A stretch of DNA of 17,038 nucleotides from positions 1 to 17,038 of the forward strand of contig DASWTP010000296.1 in NCBI GenBank assembly GCA_036402075.1, read 5' to 3'. A program made the position numbers and the translations under genes. The notes beneath the pieces were generated by a model. It was not told the origin of the DNA. It did not search any database and saw only the letters and a program-made list of their open reading frames with translations. The stretch is from Chryseosolibacter sp036402075 (GTDB taxonomy: Bacteria > Bacteroidota > Bacteroidia > Cytophagales > Cyclobacteriaceae). Shown here in pieces: positions 6,871-13,113 of the stretch (position 1 is the first letter of the stretch; every line of letters begins with the position of its first letter).

Positions 6871-8049
6871 TCAGTTAATCACCCCAGACCCCACCAGTTC
6901 CTCTCCGTCATACCACGCGGCAAACTGACCTGGCGTTACGCTTCGTTGAGGACGATCAAAAATAATATAAAGACCTTCCGCCTTTTTGTGAAGCGTGCAA
7001 GGCTCAAGCTTCTGGCGATAGCGGATACGAGCAACATACCGCCTCGTTTGATCTATCTCGAGCTTCAAATCTGGCCGAATCCAATGCTCATCTGCATTCG
7101 GAATAAAAAGTCCTTTGCGATAAAGCCCCGGATGATCCTCGCCCATTCCTGTGTAAATAATATTTTGGTCGGTGTCAGTTCCAATCACAAACATTGGCTT
7201 TGCATTTCCCCCAAGGTTCAATCCCTTCCGTTGGCCAATCGTATAGTAATGTGCGCCATTGTGCTCGCCAATCTCTTTTCCTTTAACAGTGTTCAATGCA
7301 TACGGCTGAGACAAGCCAACCAGGTCATCATCACTAAATCCATTCTTAAACGCATCTGCGGAGGCAGGAACCTCTACGACTTTCCCTTTCTTTGTTTGAA
7401 GGCGCTGTTGCAGGAAATCGGGAAGATGCACTTTGCCGACAAAGCATAACCCCTGCGAGTCTTTCTTTTCAGCCGTTACTAATCCAATTTTCTTAGCAAT
7501 GTCGCGTACCTCAGGCTTCAGCAATTCTCCAACGGGGAACAACGAGCGTGAAAGTTGTTCCTGTGTGAGCTGGCAGAGAAAATAACTTTGATCTTTATTG
7601 CCATCCTTTCCACTTAACAATTGATAAACCGTTTTTCCGGTTGCATCCGTAAACTCGGCTTTGCGGGCATAGTGCCCCGTGGCTACAAAGTCAGCTCCGA
7701 GTTTTAATGCAGCATTCAGAAAAATGTCAAACTTGATTTCGCGATTGCAAAGTACATCAGGGTTGGGCGTGCGGCCGCGCTGATACTCGGCAAACATGTA
7801 GTCAACGATCCGAGCCTTATACTCTACGCTGAGGTCAATCGCCTGAAAAGGTATTCCGAGACTTTGCGCAACGATCATCGCATCGTTGCTGTCGTCTAGC
7901 CAGGGGCATTCATTGCTGATCGTAACTGAGTCGTCATGCCAGTTCTTCATAAACATGCCGATCACGTCATACCCCTGTTGCTGAAGCAGGTATGCCGCTA
8001 CACTGGAGTCTACTCCGCCTGATAATCCAACTACTACTCTTTGTCCCAT
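6871..8049 (-). CDS. mnmA: tRNA-specific 2-thiouridylase MnmA
   Basis: 392 residues from the ATG at 8049. It adds sulfur to C2 of the wobble uridine (U34) of tRNA Lys, Glu and Gln, with ATP activation and relayed persulfide sulfur. The PP-loop SGGVDSS is at residues 10-16. The catalytic cysteines are Cys101 (NPDVLCNREIKF) and Cys202 (DSQGLCFVGK). GEHNGAHYYTIGQRKG marks the central domain, and a beta-barrel C-terminal domain follows. The longer linker before GEHNG is usual in Bacteroidota. A longer open frame to 8115 exists, but its extra 22 residues are translated from the 7-nt repeat, so I reject that start. It probably shares a transcript with the upstream TlpA-like gene, with the repeat hairpin between them. 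Confidence 0.95.
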   Translation of the reverse strand: MGQRVVVGLSGGVDSSVAAYLLQQQGYDVIGMFMKNWHDDSVTISNECPWLDDSNDAMIVAQSLGIPFQAIDLSVEYKARIVDYMFAEYQRGRTPNPDVLCNREIKFDIFLNAALKLGADFVATGHYARKAEFTDATGKTVYQLLSGKDGNKDQSYFLCQLTQEQLSRSLFPVGELLKPEVRDIAKKIGLVTAEKKDSQGLCFVGKVHLPDFLQQRLQTKKGKVVEVPASADAFKNGFSDDDLVGLSQPYALNTVKGKEIGEHNGAHYYTIGQRKGLNLGGNAKPMFVIGTDTDQNIIYTGMGEDHPGLYRKGLFIPNADEHWIRPDLKLEIDQTRRYVARIRYRQKLEPCTLHKKAEGLYIIFDRPQRSVTPGQFAAWYDGEELVGSGVIN

Positions 8050-8054
8050 TAGTA

Positions 8055-8126
8055 AGCTTCGAGTTTCGAGCTGTGACCTTCGAGACCTACGCTTTGCTCG
8101 TAGCTGGAAGCTCACAACTCGCGGCT
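8055..8126. repeat. Inverted 7-nt tandem repeats forming a hairpin (gene-less form)
   Basis: The left arm 8055-8082 is four 7-nt units near AGCTTCG (AGCTTCG, AGTTTCG and two variants). A 16-base spacer (8083-8098) follows, then the right arm 8099-8126 holds four units of the complementary type (CGTAGCT and variants, ending CGCGGCT). Arm to arm identity is 19 of 28, and more bases pair as RNA if G-U is allowed. It fills almost all of the 79-base gap, starting 5 bases from the mnmA start codon and ending 2 bases from the stop of the neighbouring gene. The unit is the same as in the arms at 11315-11349 and 11772-11799. Confidence 0.8.
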
Positions 8127-8128
8127 TT

Positions 8129-9373
8129 TTATTTAGAAGCGATATTCTCGCTTAAAAGTTCATTGATCGTTTCATTAAAATGTTGTACAAACTGGTCGTA
8201 GTACATGCCGGTGCCAGGGCCATTAAAGCCCGTATGGATCTTCTTTACCTTGCCGTCCCGCCCAATGAAAATAGTTGTCGGGAACGCCACCACTTTATTT
8301 AATTGTGGAAGGGTCTTCGCAGCTGCCTCTTTATTGTTCGTCCCTGCAATCACGAAATCGTAAGGCACCTTGAATTTCTCGATCATCTTCCTGACACGGC
8401 CACTGGCGTAATCGAAATCTGCTTTGCGTTCATAAGCCAGGCCAATGATTTCAACCCCCCGATTGTGGTTTTCGTTGTACCACGGAACAAGGAAATTTGT
8501 TTCGTCCATACAATTCGGGCACCATGTTCCAAATAGCTGAAGGATCACCACTTTGTTCTTGTACTTTTCATCGGTCAATGAGATGGGTTTGCCATTTACG
8601 TCCGGAAAGGTGAATTCAATTTTTTCATATCCTGGTTTCAAATACGTCAGCGACTCTGGATCTGAAAGCTCAGCGTTTTCATTTTTTGTTCCATTCCAAA
8701 ACGCCATGTACGTTTTGCCACTGTAATATTCGCCTGACAAGGTTCCATCCGCGAGCTTGGATGCGGTGAAGATGTACGCGTGATTGCCATCGAATGTGCT
8801 TAGCTTCATCATCCCGTCAGACACGTTGCCTTGCAGGTACCTGTAGTCTCCCGTCTCCGTAAGGAACGTGCCGGTTACGCTGTCTTGTTCCTGGTTGAAT
8901 ATTCCTATGGCGTGGGTGGTGTCATCCTCCGTAATAAAATCCACTTCATATTTTCCCGAAAAGTCAGGAATCGCACCCACAGCCTCCGATTTCTTAAAGC
9001 GAAAGCTCTGGCCATGCACCGCCAAGAATGGAATGTTGTAATCCTTCTCGTAGTTTTTGATAAACTCTCCCTTGAGGGTATCGCCTTTGATCGCGGCTTT
9101 GATGTTGGCATCGAAAATATGTAGTGCTATATCTACCGAATCTTCAGTCACCGTAATCTCATCTAACAGAAGCCTCTCACTCGCATTGATTATATAAAGG
9201 TCGTAACCACCCGAGTTGTCCCTCACCAGGTCAAAATTGAACGGCAGTTCCTGGCCCTGAATTTCAACGGTTGCTCTCCAGATACCGGTTTTTAATGCAT
9301 TGGGCGATTCTTTGTCTGTGGCGCACGACAGAACGGTTACAGAAAGAACGAAAAGCGAAAGAAAACGAAACAT
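8129..9373 (-). CDS. TlpA/ResA-like thioredoxin-fold lipoprotein
   Basis: 414 residues from the ATG at 9373, which places a clean lipoprotein signal at the start (hydrophobic core ending VLSC, Cys17). A further in-frame ATG at 9400 would add nine polar residues and is less likely. Residues about 22-265 form two related beta-rich segments, each with a K.G.W/G.Y.V-type opening, perhaps lipocalin-like. Residues about 266-414 are a TlpA-type thioredoxin domain with the active site W284-C-P-N-C288 and a cis-proline segment AFPTTIFIGRDGKV. Such proteins act in the periplasm as thiol-disulfide reductants, for example in cytochrome c maturation or extracytoplasmic stress; the partner here is unknown. 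It is upstream of mnmA on the same strand and divergent from the CoA-transferase gene. Confidence 0.88.
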   Translation of the reverse strand: MFRFLSLFVLSVTVLSCATDKESPNALKTGIWRATVEIQGQELPFNFDLVRDNSGGYDLYIINASERLLLDEITVTEDSVDIALHIFDANIKAAIKGDTLKGEFIKNYEKDYNIPFLAVHGQSFRFKKSEAVGAIPDFSGKYEVDFITEDDTTHAIGIFNQEQDSVTGTFLTETGDYRYLQGNVSDGMMKLSTFDGNHAYIFTASKLADGTLSGEYYSGKTYMAFWNGTKNENAELSDPESLTYLKPGYEKIEFTFPDVNGKPISLTDEKYKNKVVILQLFGTWCPNCMDETNFLVPWYNENHNRGVEIIGLAYERKADFDYASGRVRKMIEKFKVPYDFVIAGTNNKEAAAKTLPQLNKVVAFPTTIFIGRDGKVKKIHTGFNGPGTGMYYDQFVQHFNETINELLSENIASK

Positions 9374-9470
9374 TACGGTCAGATTTTTATATGGATTCAA
9401 AACACAAAAATGCGAGAAATGATTTACAATTTGGGCGCCATTAGTCGAATTTGGCTTTAAATCATCTTTT

Positions 9471-10649
9471 GTGAGTCAGCTGTCGGACATTACGGTTTTA
9501 GAGCTTGCGTCAGTTCTGGCGGGGCCTGGTGTGGGCCAGTTTTTCGCGGAACTTGGTGCAAACGTTATAAAGGTTGAAAATCTTAAGACTGGCGGGGACG
9601 TGACGCGAACCTGGAAGTCGGCCGGGGAGAGTACGGACGATCGATCTGCCTACTTCTGCTCGGTGAATTGGGGCAAGAAATCTATTGCGGTCGACCTTTC
9701 GAAACCAGAGGGACAGAAAATTGTTCACGCGCTGGCGCTCAAAGCCGACATCGTCATCGCAAGTTTCAAACCGGGAGATGCGGAGAAACTGCATGTGGAC
9801 TACAATACATTATCGGCACAAAATCGAAAAATCATCTACGGTCAGGTGACTGGATACGGTTCATCCAATCCACGTGTCGGTTACGATGCCATCATCCAGG
9901 CAGAAGCAGGCTTCATGTTTATGAACGGTGAGCCTGGCGGCACCTCGTTAAAAATGCCTGTAGCCCTCATGGATGTTTTGGCAGGCCACCAATTGAAGGA
10001 AGCAATTCTCCTCGCGATGCTGCATTGCGTAAAAACGGGTGAGGGAAAACTGGTGGAAGTTTCGCTGATTCAATCGGGGGTCGCCTCACTTGTGAACCAG
10101 GCAACAAACTGGCTGATCAACCACAAACTTCCGCAGAAGCAAGGTTCTGCCCACCCTAACATTGCGCCCTATGGTGATCTTTATAAGACTTCAGATAATA
10201 AGGAGGTAATTCTTGCCGTGGGAAGCGATGCGCAATTCAAATCGCTCTGTTTGGTGCTGAACATCCCAGAGGTGGCTGAATTGCAAACGTTCAGAACCAA
10301 CGCAGTAAGGGTCGTAAATCGAAATGAACTGAATCTCATCCTGCAACAGGCGATAAAAAAGAAAGACGCCTCTTCTTTGCTCACCGAGCTGAACAAGTTG
10401 AATGTGCCTGCCGGACTCGTTCAAAACATGGCGGAAGCATTTGCCTTGCCTGAAAGCCGGGAGCTCATGTTTCCCAATGAAGTAATTCCAGGGGTGAGGT
10501 CTGTGATTTTTCAGCCTTTGCCATCATTATCCTCCCACTTTTTACCACCGCCACATTTTGGGGAACACACACGCGAGATCTTGGAGCGATTCCTCAATTA
10601 TGCGCCTGAAAACACGCATTTATTAATAGAAAAAGGCATTATCGCATAA
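9471..10649 (+). CDS. CaiB/BaiF class III CoA-transferase
   Basis: 392 residues, the usual size of the family, which moves CoA between carboxylic acids through an aspartyl-CoA thioester. The start LSDITVLELASVLAGPGVGQ matches the family opening, and ELGANVIKVE follows. The catalytic aspartate is D168 in MPVALMDVLAGHQ, close to Asp169 of formyl-CoA transferase. GYDAIIQAEAGFMFMNG and HPNIAPYGDLY are further family blocks. It starts with GTG 9471; no earlier start fits the family opening, and no clear promoter is seen in the 97 bases shared with the divergent gene. The substrate cannot be assigned. It is monocistronic, ending at a terminator before the division cluster. Confidence 0.92.
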   Translation: MSQLSDITVLELASVLAGPGVGQFFAELGANVIKVENLKTGGDVTRTWKSAGESTDDRSAYFCSVNWGKKSIAVDLSKPEGQKIVHALALKADIVIASFKPGDAEKLHVDYNTLSAQNRKIIYGQVTGYGSSNPRVGYDAIIQAEAGFMFMNGEPGGTSLKMPVALMDVLAGHQLKEAILLAMLHCVKTGEGKLVEVSLIQSGVASLVNQATNWLINHKLPQKQGSAHPNIAPYGDLYKTSDNKEVILAVGSDAQFKSLCLVLNIPEVAELQTFRTNAVRVVNRNELNLILQQAIKKKDASSLLTELNKLNVPAGLVQNMAEAFALPESRELMFPNEVIPGVRSVIFQPLPSLSSHFLPPPHFGEHTREILERFLNYAPENTHLLIEKGIIA

Positions 10650-10675
10650 TATCAGCAAAATAATTTTTGTCTCGA

Positions 10676-10701
10676 AAAGGCCGTTTTTAGCGGCTTTTTT
10701 T
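10676..10701 (+). terminator. Rho-independent terminator after the CoA-transferase gene
   Basis: The arm 10676-10683 (AAAGGCCG) pairs with 10691-10698 (CGGCTTTT), one pair being G-U, around a 7-base loop (TTTTTAG). A T run continues to 10700. It separates the CoA-transferase gene from the mraZ promoter. Confidence 0.8.
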
Positions 10702-10725
10702 GTGTTTTATACTTAAAAATGTAAA

Positions 10726-10755
10726 AAAGTGGCACAAAGTGGTTGAAAGTGGCAT
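10726..10755 (+). promoter_or_regulatory. MraZ operator: three 10-bp direct repeats
   Basis: Three adjacent repeats of AAAGTGGNNN start at 10726, 10736 and 10746 (tails CAC, TTG, CAT). MraZ proteins bind tandem short repeats spaced 10 bp apart ahead of their own gene (in Mycoplasma the repeat is AAAGTG-like; in E. coli TGGG-like). The spacing equals one helical turn, so all copies face one side of the DNA. Copies 2 and 3 lie on the -33 element and in the promoter spacer, which points to repression of the dcw operon by MraZ. Confidence 0.88.
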
Positions 10756-10772
10756 GAAAATACTTATGTTTG
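10743..10772 (+). promoter_or_regulatory. Bacteroidota-type promoter of the dcw operon
   Basis: The -7 box TATGTTTG (10765-10772) fully matches the TAnnTTTG consensus, and TTG at 10743-10745 serves as the -33 element with a 19-base spacer. Transcription would begin near 10778, giving a leader of roughly 25 bases to the mraZ ATG. The -33 triplet is the tail of the second MraZ repeat. Confidence 0.75.
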
Positions 10773-10801
10773 CTTAGGAGGAAAAGACAACCACTACGTC
10801 T

Positions 10802-11251
10802 ATGACTTTCTTCACCAGTGAATATGAAAGTAAACTCGATTCCAAAGGGAGGCTTGTACTTCCTGCGCGAATCAAAGCCCAGCTACCCGTTGCAGACGGG
10901 GAAGGCCAGGAGCTTGTGATTCGCAGAGGGTTCGAGCAATGCTTGATTGTTTACCCCATGGTGGAGTTCAAAAAGGTCTTCTCAAAAATTTCAGGTCTTA
11001 ACGAGTTTAATGAAGAGTACCGAAAGCTTCAGCGCAATTTTCTTTCGGGAGTCGTCACGGTAGAGTTGGATAACAACGGACGATTTCTGATTCCGAAAAA
11101 CATGCTGACGTATGCCGCCATCGACAAAGATGCGATCCTGGTCGGTATGGGAAACAAAGTTGAGGTCTGGAATCCATCCATCTATGAGAAGCACCTCATT
11201 CAGGATCCTGGTGAACTGTCTAAACTAGCCGAAAAATATTTGAATGAATGA
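10802..11251 (+). CDS. mraZ: Transcriptional regulator MraZ
   Basis: 149 residues, the usual length. MraZ forms ring-shaped oligomers and binds repeats at the dcw promoter, here the three copies just upstream. Both internal domains carry the DxxxR signature: D13-R17 (DSKGRLVLP) and D90-R94 (DNNGRFLIP). RRGFEQCLIVYP in the first half is also typical. ATG 10802 gives the standard start. An AGGAGG lies 20 bases ahead, too far to act as a ribosome site. It is the first gene of the operon; the next would normally be rsmH, but here a four-helix-bundle gene element intervenes. Confidence 0.96.
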   Translation: MTFFTSEYESKLDSKGRLVLPARIKAQLPVADGEGQELVIRRGFEQCLIVYPMVEFKKVFSKISGLNEFNEEYRKLQRNFLSGVVTVELDNNGRFLIPKNMLTYAAIDKDAILVGMGNKVEVWNPSIYEKHLIQDPGELSKLAEKYLNE

Positions 11252-11314
11252 GATGAGTTGCCACCGGCTGCAGTCAGATTGGCTTCATGCTAGGGGTAAC
11301 GAGTCTCTGAAAGA

Positions 11315-11349
11315 AGCTGCGAGCTTTGAGCCGCGAGCTTCGAGCTGTG
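11315..11349 (+). repeat. Left arm: five 7-nt tandem units
   Basis: Five consecutive units near AGCTKCG: AGCTGCG at 11315, AGCTTTG at 11322, AGCCGCG at 11329, AGCTTCG at 11336 and AGCTGTG at 11343. The phase is unbroken. Confidence 0.85.
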
Positions 11350-11412
11350 TAATGCAGCGTTGAAGATTTGACCAAAGATGCTGTGGTGAACTGGTAAACA
11401 AGGTCATACAGC

Positions 11413-11766
11413 ATGAAGAATTTTAAAAAGCTAAAAGTCTGGCAGAAAGGAATGTCTATCGTAGTAAGTGCATACAAATTGGCAAGACAACTTCCGCGTG
11501 AAGAGAGATTCGGGCTTGCCTTGCAAATTACGAAGGCTGCCGTCTCTATTCCTGCAAACATTGCCGAAGGCAGTGCAAAAAGTAGTTCATTGGACTACAA
11601 ACGGTATTTAGAGATTTCATTGGGATCAGCCTATGAACTTGAGACTCATGTGCTGGCTACAGAAATGCTCGGATACGGAGAGGCCGGCCTGAGAACGTTG
11701 CTTTTGAAGGACGTTGACGAGGAGCAAAAGATGCTTCAGTCGTTCATCAAAACGGTTGGCGGGTAA
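11413..11766 (+). CDS. Four-helix-bundle protein, 23S rRNA intervening-sequence (IVP/S23) family
   Basis: 117 residues, standard for the family first found in intervening sequences of 23S rRNA genes and related to the Avd protein of diversity-generating retroelements. The family pattern is clear: FKKLKVWQKGM near the start, LPREERFGLALQITKAAVSI, then PANIAEGSAKSS and YLEISLGSAYELETHVL. Four amphipathic helices cover most of the length. The molecular role is unknown; basic surfaces and pentamer formation suggest nucleic acid binding in relatives. It starts 63 bases after the left repeat arm, and its TAA overlaps the rsmH ATG (TAATG), so the two may be translationally coupled. There is no rRNA gene here, so this is a free-standing copy. 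Confidence 0.93.
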   Translation: MKNFKKLKVWQKGMSIVVSAYKLARQLPREERFGLALQITKAAVSIPANIAEGSAKSSSLDYKRYLEISLGSAYELETHVLATEMLGYGEAGLRTLLLKDVDEEQKMLQSFIKTVGG

Positions 11767-12716
11767 TGGCTCGCAGCTCGCAGCACGAAGCTCGAAGCTA
11801 CCATCAACCGGTGATGCTGGCGGAATGTATACAAGGGCTCCAAATAAAGCCGGACGGAACCTACGTAGACGTCACTTTCGGAGGAGGAGGCCACAGTAAA
11901 GAGATATTAAAGCATCTCACAACGGGCAGGCTGATTGTTTTTGATCAGGATGACGATGCCCGGAAGGAAGCTGAAAAAATAGAAAGTCGTTCTTTAACAT
12001 TTTGTCAAGCCAACTTCATGTACTTAAAAAAGTATTTGAAGTTGAATGGAGTTACGAAAGTCAACGGTATTCTGGCTGATCTAGGAATTTCCTCGCATCA
12101 GATCGATTCGCCCGAACGCGGATTTTCGACACGCTTCGATGGCCCACTCGACATGAGAATGGATCAGAACCTTGCGCAGACTGCTGCGGGTGTGTTGAAT
12201 AGCTTTCCGGAAGCCGAACTGCATAAGTTGTTCGGAATGTATGGCGAGCTGAAGAATGCCAGAACCGTTGCAAAAGAAGTGGTTCAGTATAGAGCGAATA
12301 AGAAATTTGAACGCACTGAAGATTTGAAAGATGCGTTGCGTTCCGTAGCTCCACGAGGAAAAGAAAATAAATACTTCGCCCAGGTGTTTCAGGCCTTGCG
12401 GATCGTTGTCAACAACGAGATGAAAGCGCTTGAAGATTTTTTGCACCAGGCGGGCGAAGTGGTTGAAAGCGGTGGGAGATTGGTAATTATGTCGTACCAC
12501 TCCCTTGAAGACAGAATGGTGAAGAACTACATTAACAAGGGGAAGGTGTTTGGTGAAGTTGAAAAGGATTTTTATGGGAACGAGATCAAACCGTTTGAAG
12601 CCGTAAATCGCAAACCGATTGAGGCATCAGCTGAGGAGATCGAAAGAAACCCGCGAGCAAGAAGTGCGAAACTTAGAATAGCAGAACGACTAGATGAAGG
12701 TAAATCAACGAACTGA
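11766..12716 (+). CDS. rsmH: 16S rRNA (cytosine(1402)-N(4))-methyltransferase RsmH (MraW)
   Basis: 316 residues. It methylates N4 of C1402 in the 16S rRNA P-site region using S-adenosylmethionine. The SAM-binding VDVTFGGGGHS is at residues 34-44, followed by VNGILADLGISSHQID, ERGFSTRFDGPLDMRMD and VIMSYHSLEDRMVK, all hallmark segments. Family members normally begin at about the YHQPVML segment (here residues 12-18). The first 11 residues (MARSSQHEARS) are translated from the 7-nt repeat arm, and no start lies between ATG 11766 and that segment, so the repeat appears to be part of the gene. The ATG overlaps the stop of the four-helix-bundle gene. The 3' end overlaps ftsL by 23 bases if ftsL starts at 12694. 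Confidence 0.95.
   Translation: MARSSQHEARSYHQPVMLAECIQGLQIKPDGTYVDVTFGGGGHSKEILKHLTTGRLIVFDQDDDARKEAEKIESRSLTFCQANFMYLKKYLKLNGVTKVNGILADLGISSHQIDSPERGFSTRFDGPLDMRMDQNLAQTAAGVLNSFPEAELHKLFGMYGELKNARTVAKEVVQYRANKKFERTEDLKDALRSVAPRGKENKYFAQVFQALRIVVNNEMKALEDFLHQAGEVVESGGRLVIMSYHSLEDRMVKNYINKGKVFGEVEKDFYGNEIKPFEAVNRKPIEASAEEIERNPRARSAKLRIAERLDEGKSTN
11772..11799 (+). repeat. Right arm: four inverted 7-nt units inside the rsmH start
   Basis: Units CGCAGCT (11772), CGCAGCA (11779), CGAAGCT (11786) and CGAAGCT (11793), complementary in type to the left arm. They encode residues 3-12 of RsmH. Confidence 0.85.
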
Positions 12717-13113
12717 ACAACAAGCCATGAACGAGAATAAGTTCAAGGTGCAGGCGAAAGAAGTGAAGTCCGGTGGCTCAGGAACCAGCATGTTCTCCGG
12801 GATCGAAAAGAAGTTGAAACTCGAAACATATTTCGAAGAAGGCTTCCCGGTGCAGTACGTTCCCAAAATTCTTTTCGTGATGGTGTTGGGCCTGCTTTAC
12901 ATTGGCAATACACACCACGCAGAGAAGACAGTTCGAAAGATTAACAATATCCAGGCGGAAGTGGAAGACCTTCGCGCGGATTATACAACGCTGAAGTCAA
13001 ACCTGATGTTTTCCAGCAAACAATCGGAAGTTGCAAAACGAGTAAGGTCATACGGATTGAAAGAAAGTTTAACACCTCCTTATAAAGTTGTCGTAGAGAA
13101 AAGTGAATATTAA
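12694..13113 (+). CDS. ftsL: FtsL-like cell division protein
   Basis: 139 residues from ATG 12694, which lies inside rsmH; ATG 12727 (MNENKF) would remove the overlap and is also plausible. The assignment rests on position between rsmH and ftsI and on topology: a polar cytoplasmic part of about 55 residues, one membrane segment at about 57-72 (ILFVMVLGLLYIG), then a periplasmic coiled coil of about 35 residues (AEKTVRKINNIQAEVEDL) and a short tail. FtsL is poorly conserved in sequence. It would work with FtsB and FtsQ to activate FtsW-FtsI at the septum. The stop overlaps the ftsI GTG start by 11 bases. Confidence 0.85.
   Translation: MKVNQRTEQQAMNENKFKVQAKEVKSGGSGTSMFSGIEKKLKLETYFEEGFPVQYVPKILFVMVLGLLYIGNTHHAEKTVRKINNIQAEVEDLRADYTTLKSNLMFSSKQSEVAKRVRSYGLKESLTPPYKVVVEKSEY

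Larger units (their letters stand above)
11315..11799 (+). mobile_element. Candidate small element: four-helix-bundle gene between inverted 7-nt tandem repeats
   Basis: The left arm 11315-11349 is five 7-nt units of the AGCTKCG type. The right arm 11772-11799 is four units of the complementary type (CGAAGCT, CGCAGCT and variants). The reverse complement of 11768-11799 matches the left arm at 26 of 32 positions. Between the arms is an IVP/S23 family gene in the direction of the operon. The element sits exactly between mraZ and rsmH, which are normally adjacent. No transposase is present. Mobility is inferred from the position, the bracketing repeats and the related hairpin at 8055-8126; the visible facts are the repeats and the gene. 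Confidence 0.65.

Noticed and set aside
6840..6890. Hairpin CTGAT...ATCAG as a terminator for mnmA
   Set aside because: Only a 5-bp stem with a loop of more than 20 bases and no T run.
8050..8115. Upstream extension of mnmA to a start at 8115
   Set aside because: The extra 22 residues are translated 7-nt repeats; the ATG at 8049 gives the standard MnmA N-terminus.
9374..9400. Longer start for the TlpA-like lipoprotein at 9400
   Set aside because: It would put polar residues ahead of the signal peptide; ATG 9373 gives a normal lipoprotein signal.
10776..10781. AGGAGG as a ribosome binding site for mraZ
   Set aside because: It is 20 bases from the ATG and at or near the predicted transcription start; Bacteroidota rarely rely on such sites.
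11413..11766. True intervening sequence within a 23S rRNA gene
   Set aside because: The flanks are mraZ and rsmH; no rRNA sequence is present, so only the protein family is shared.
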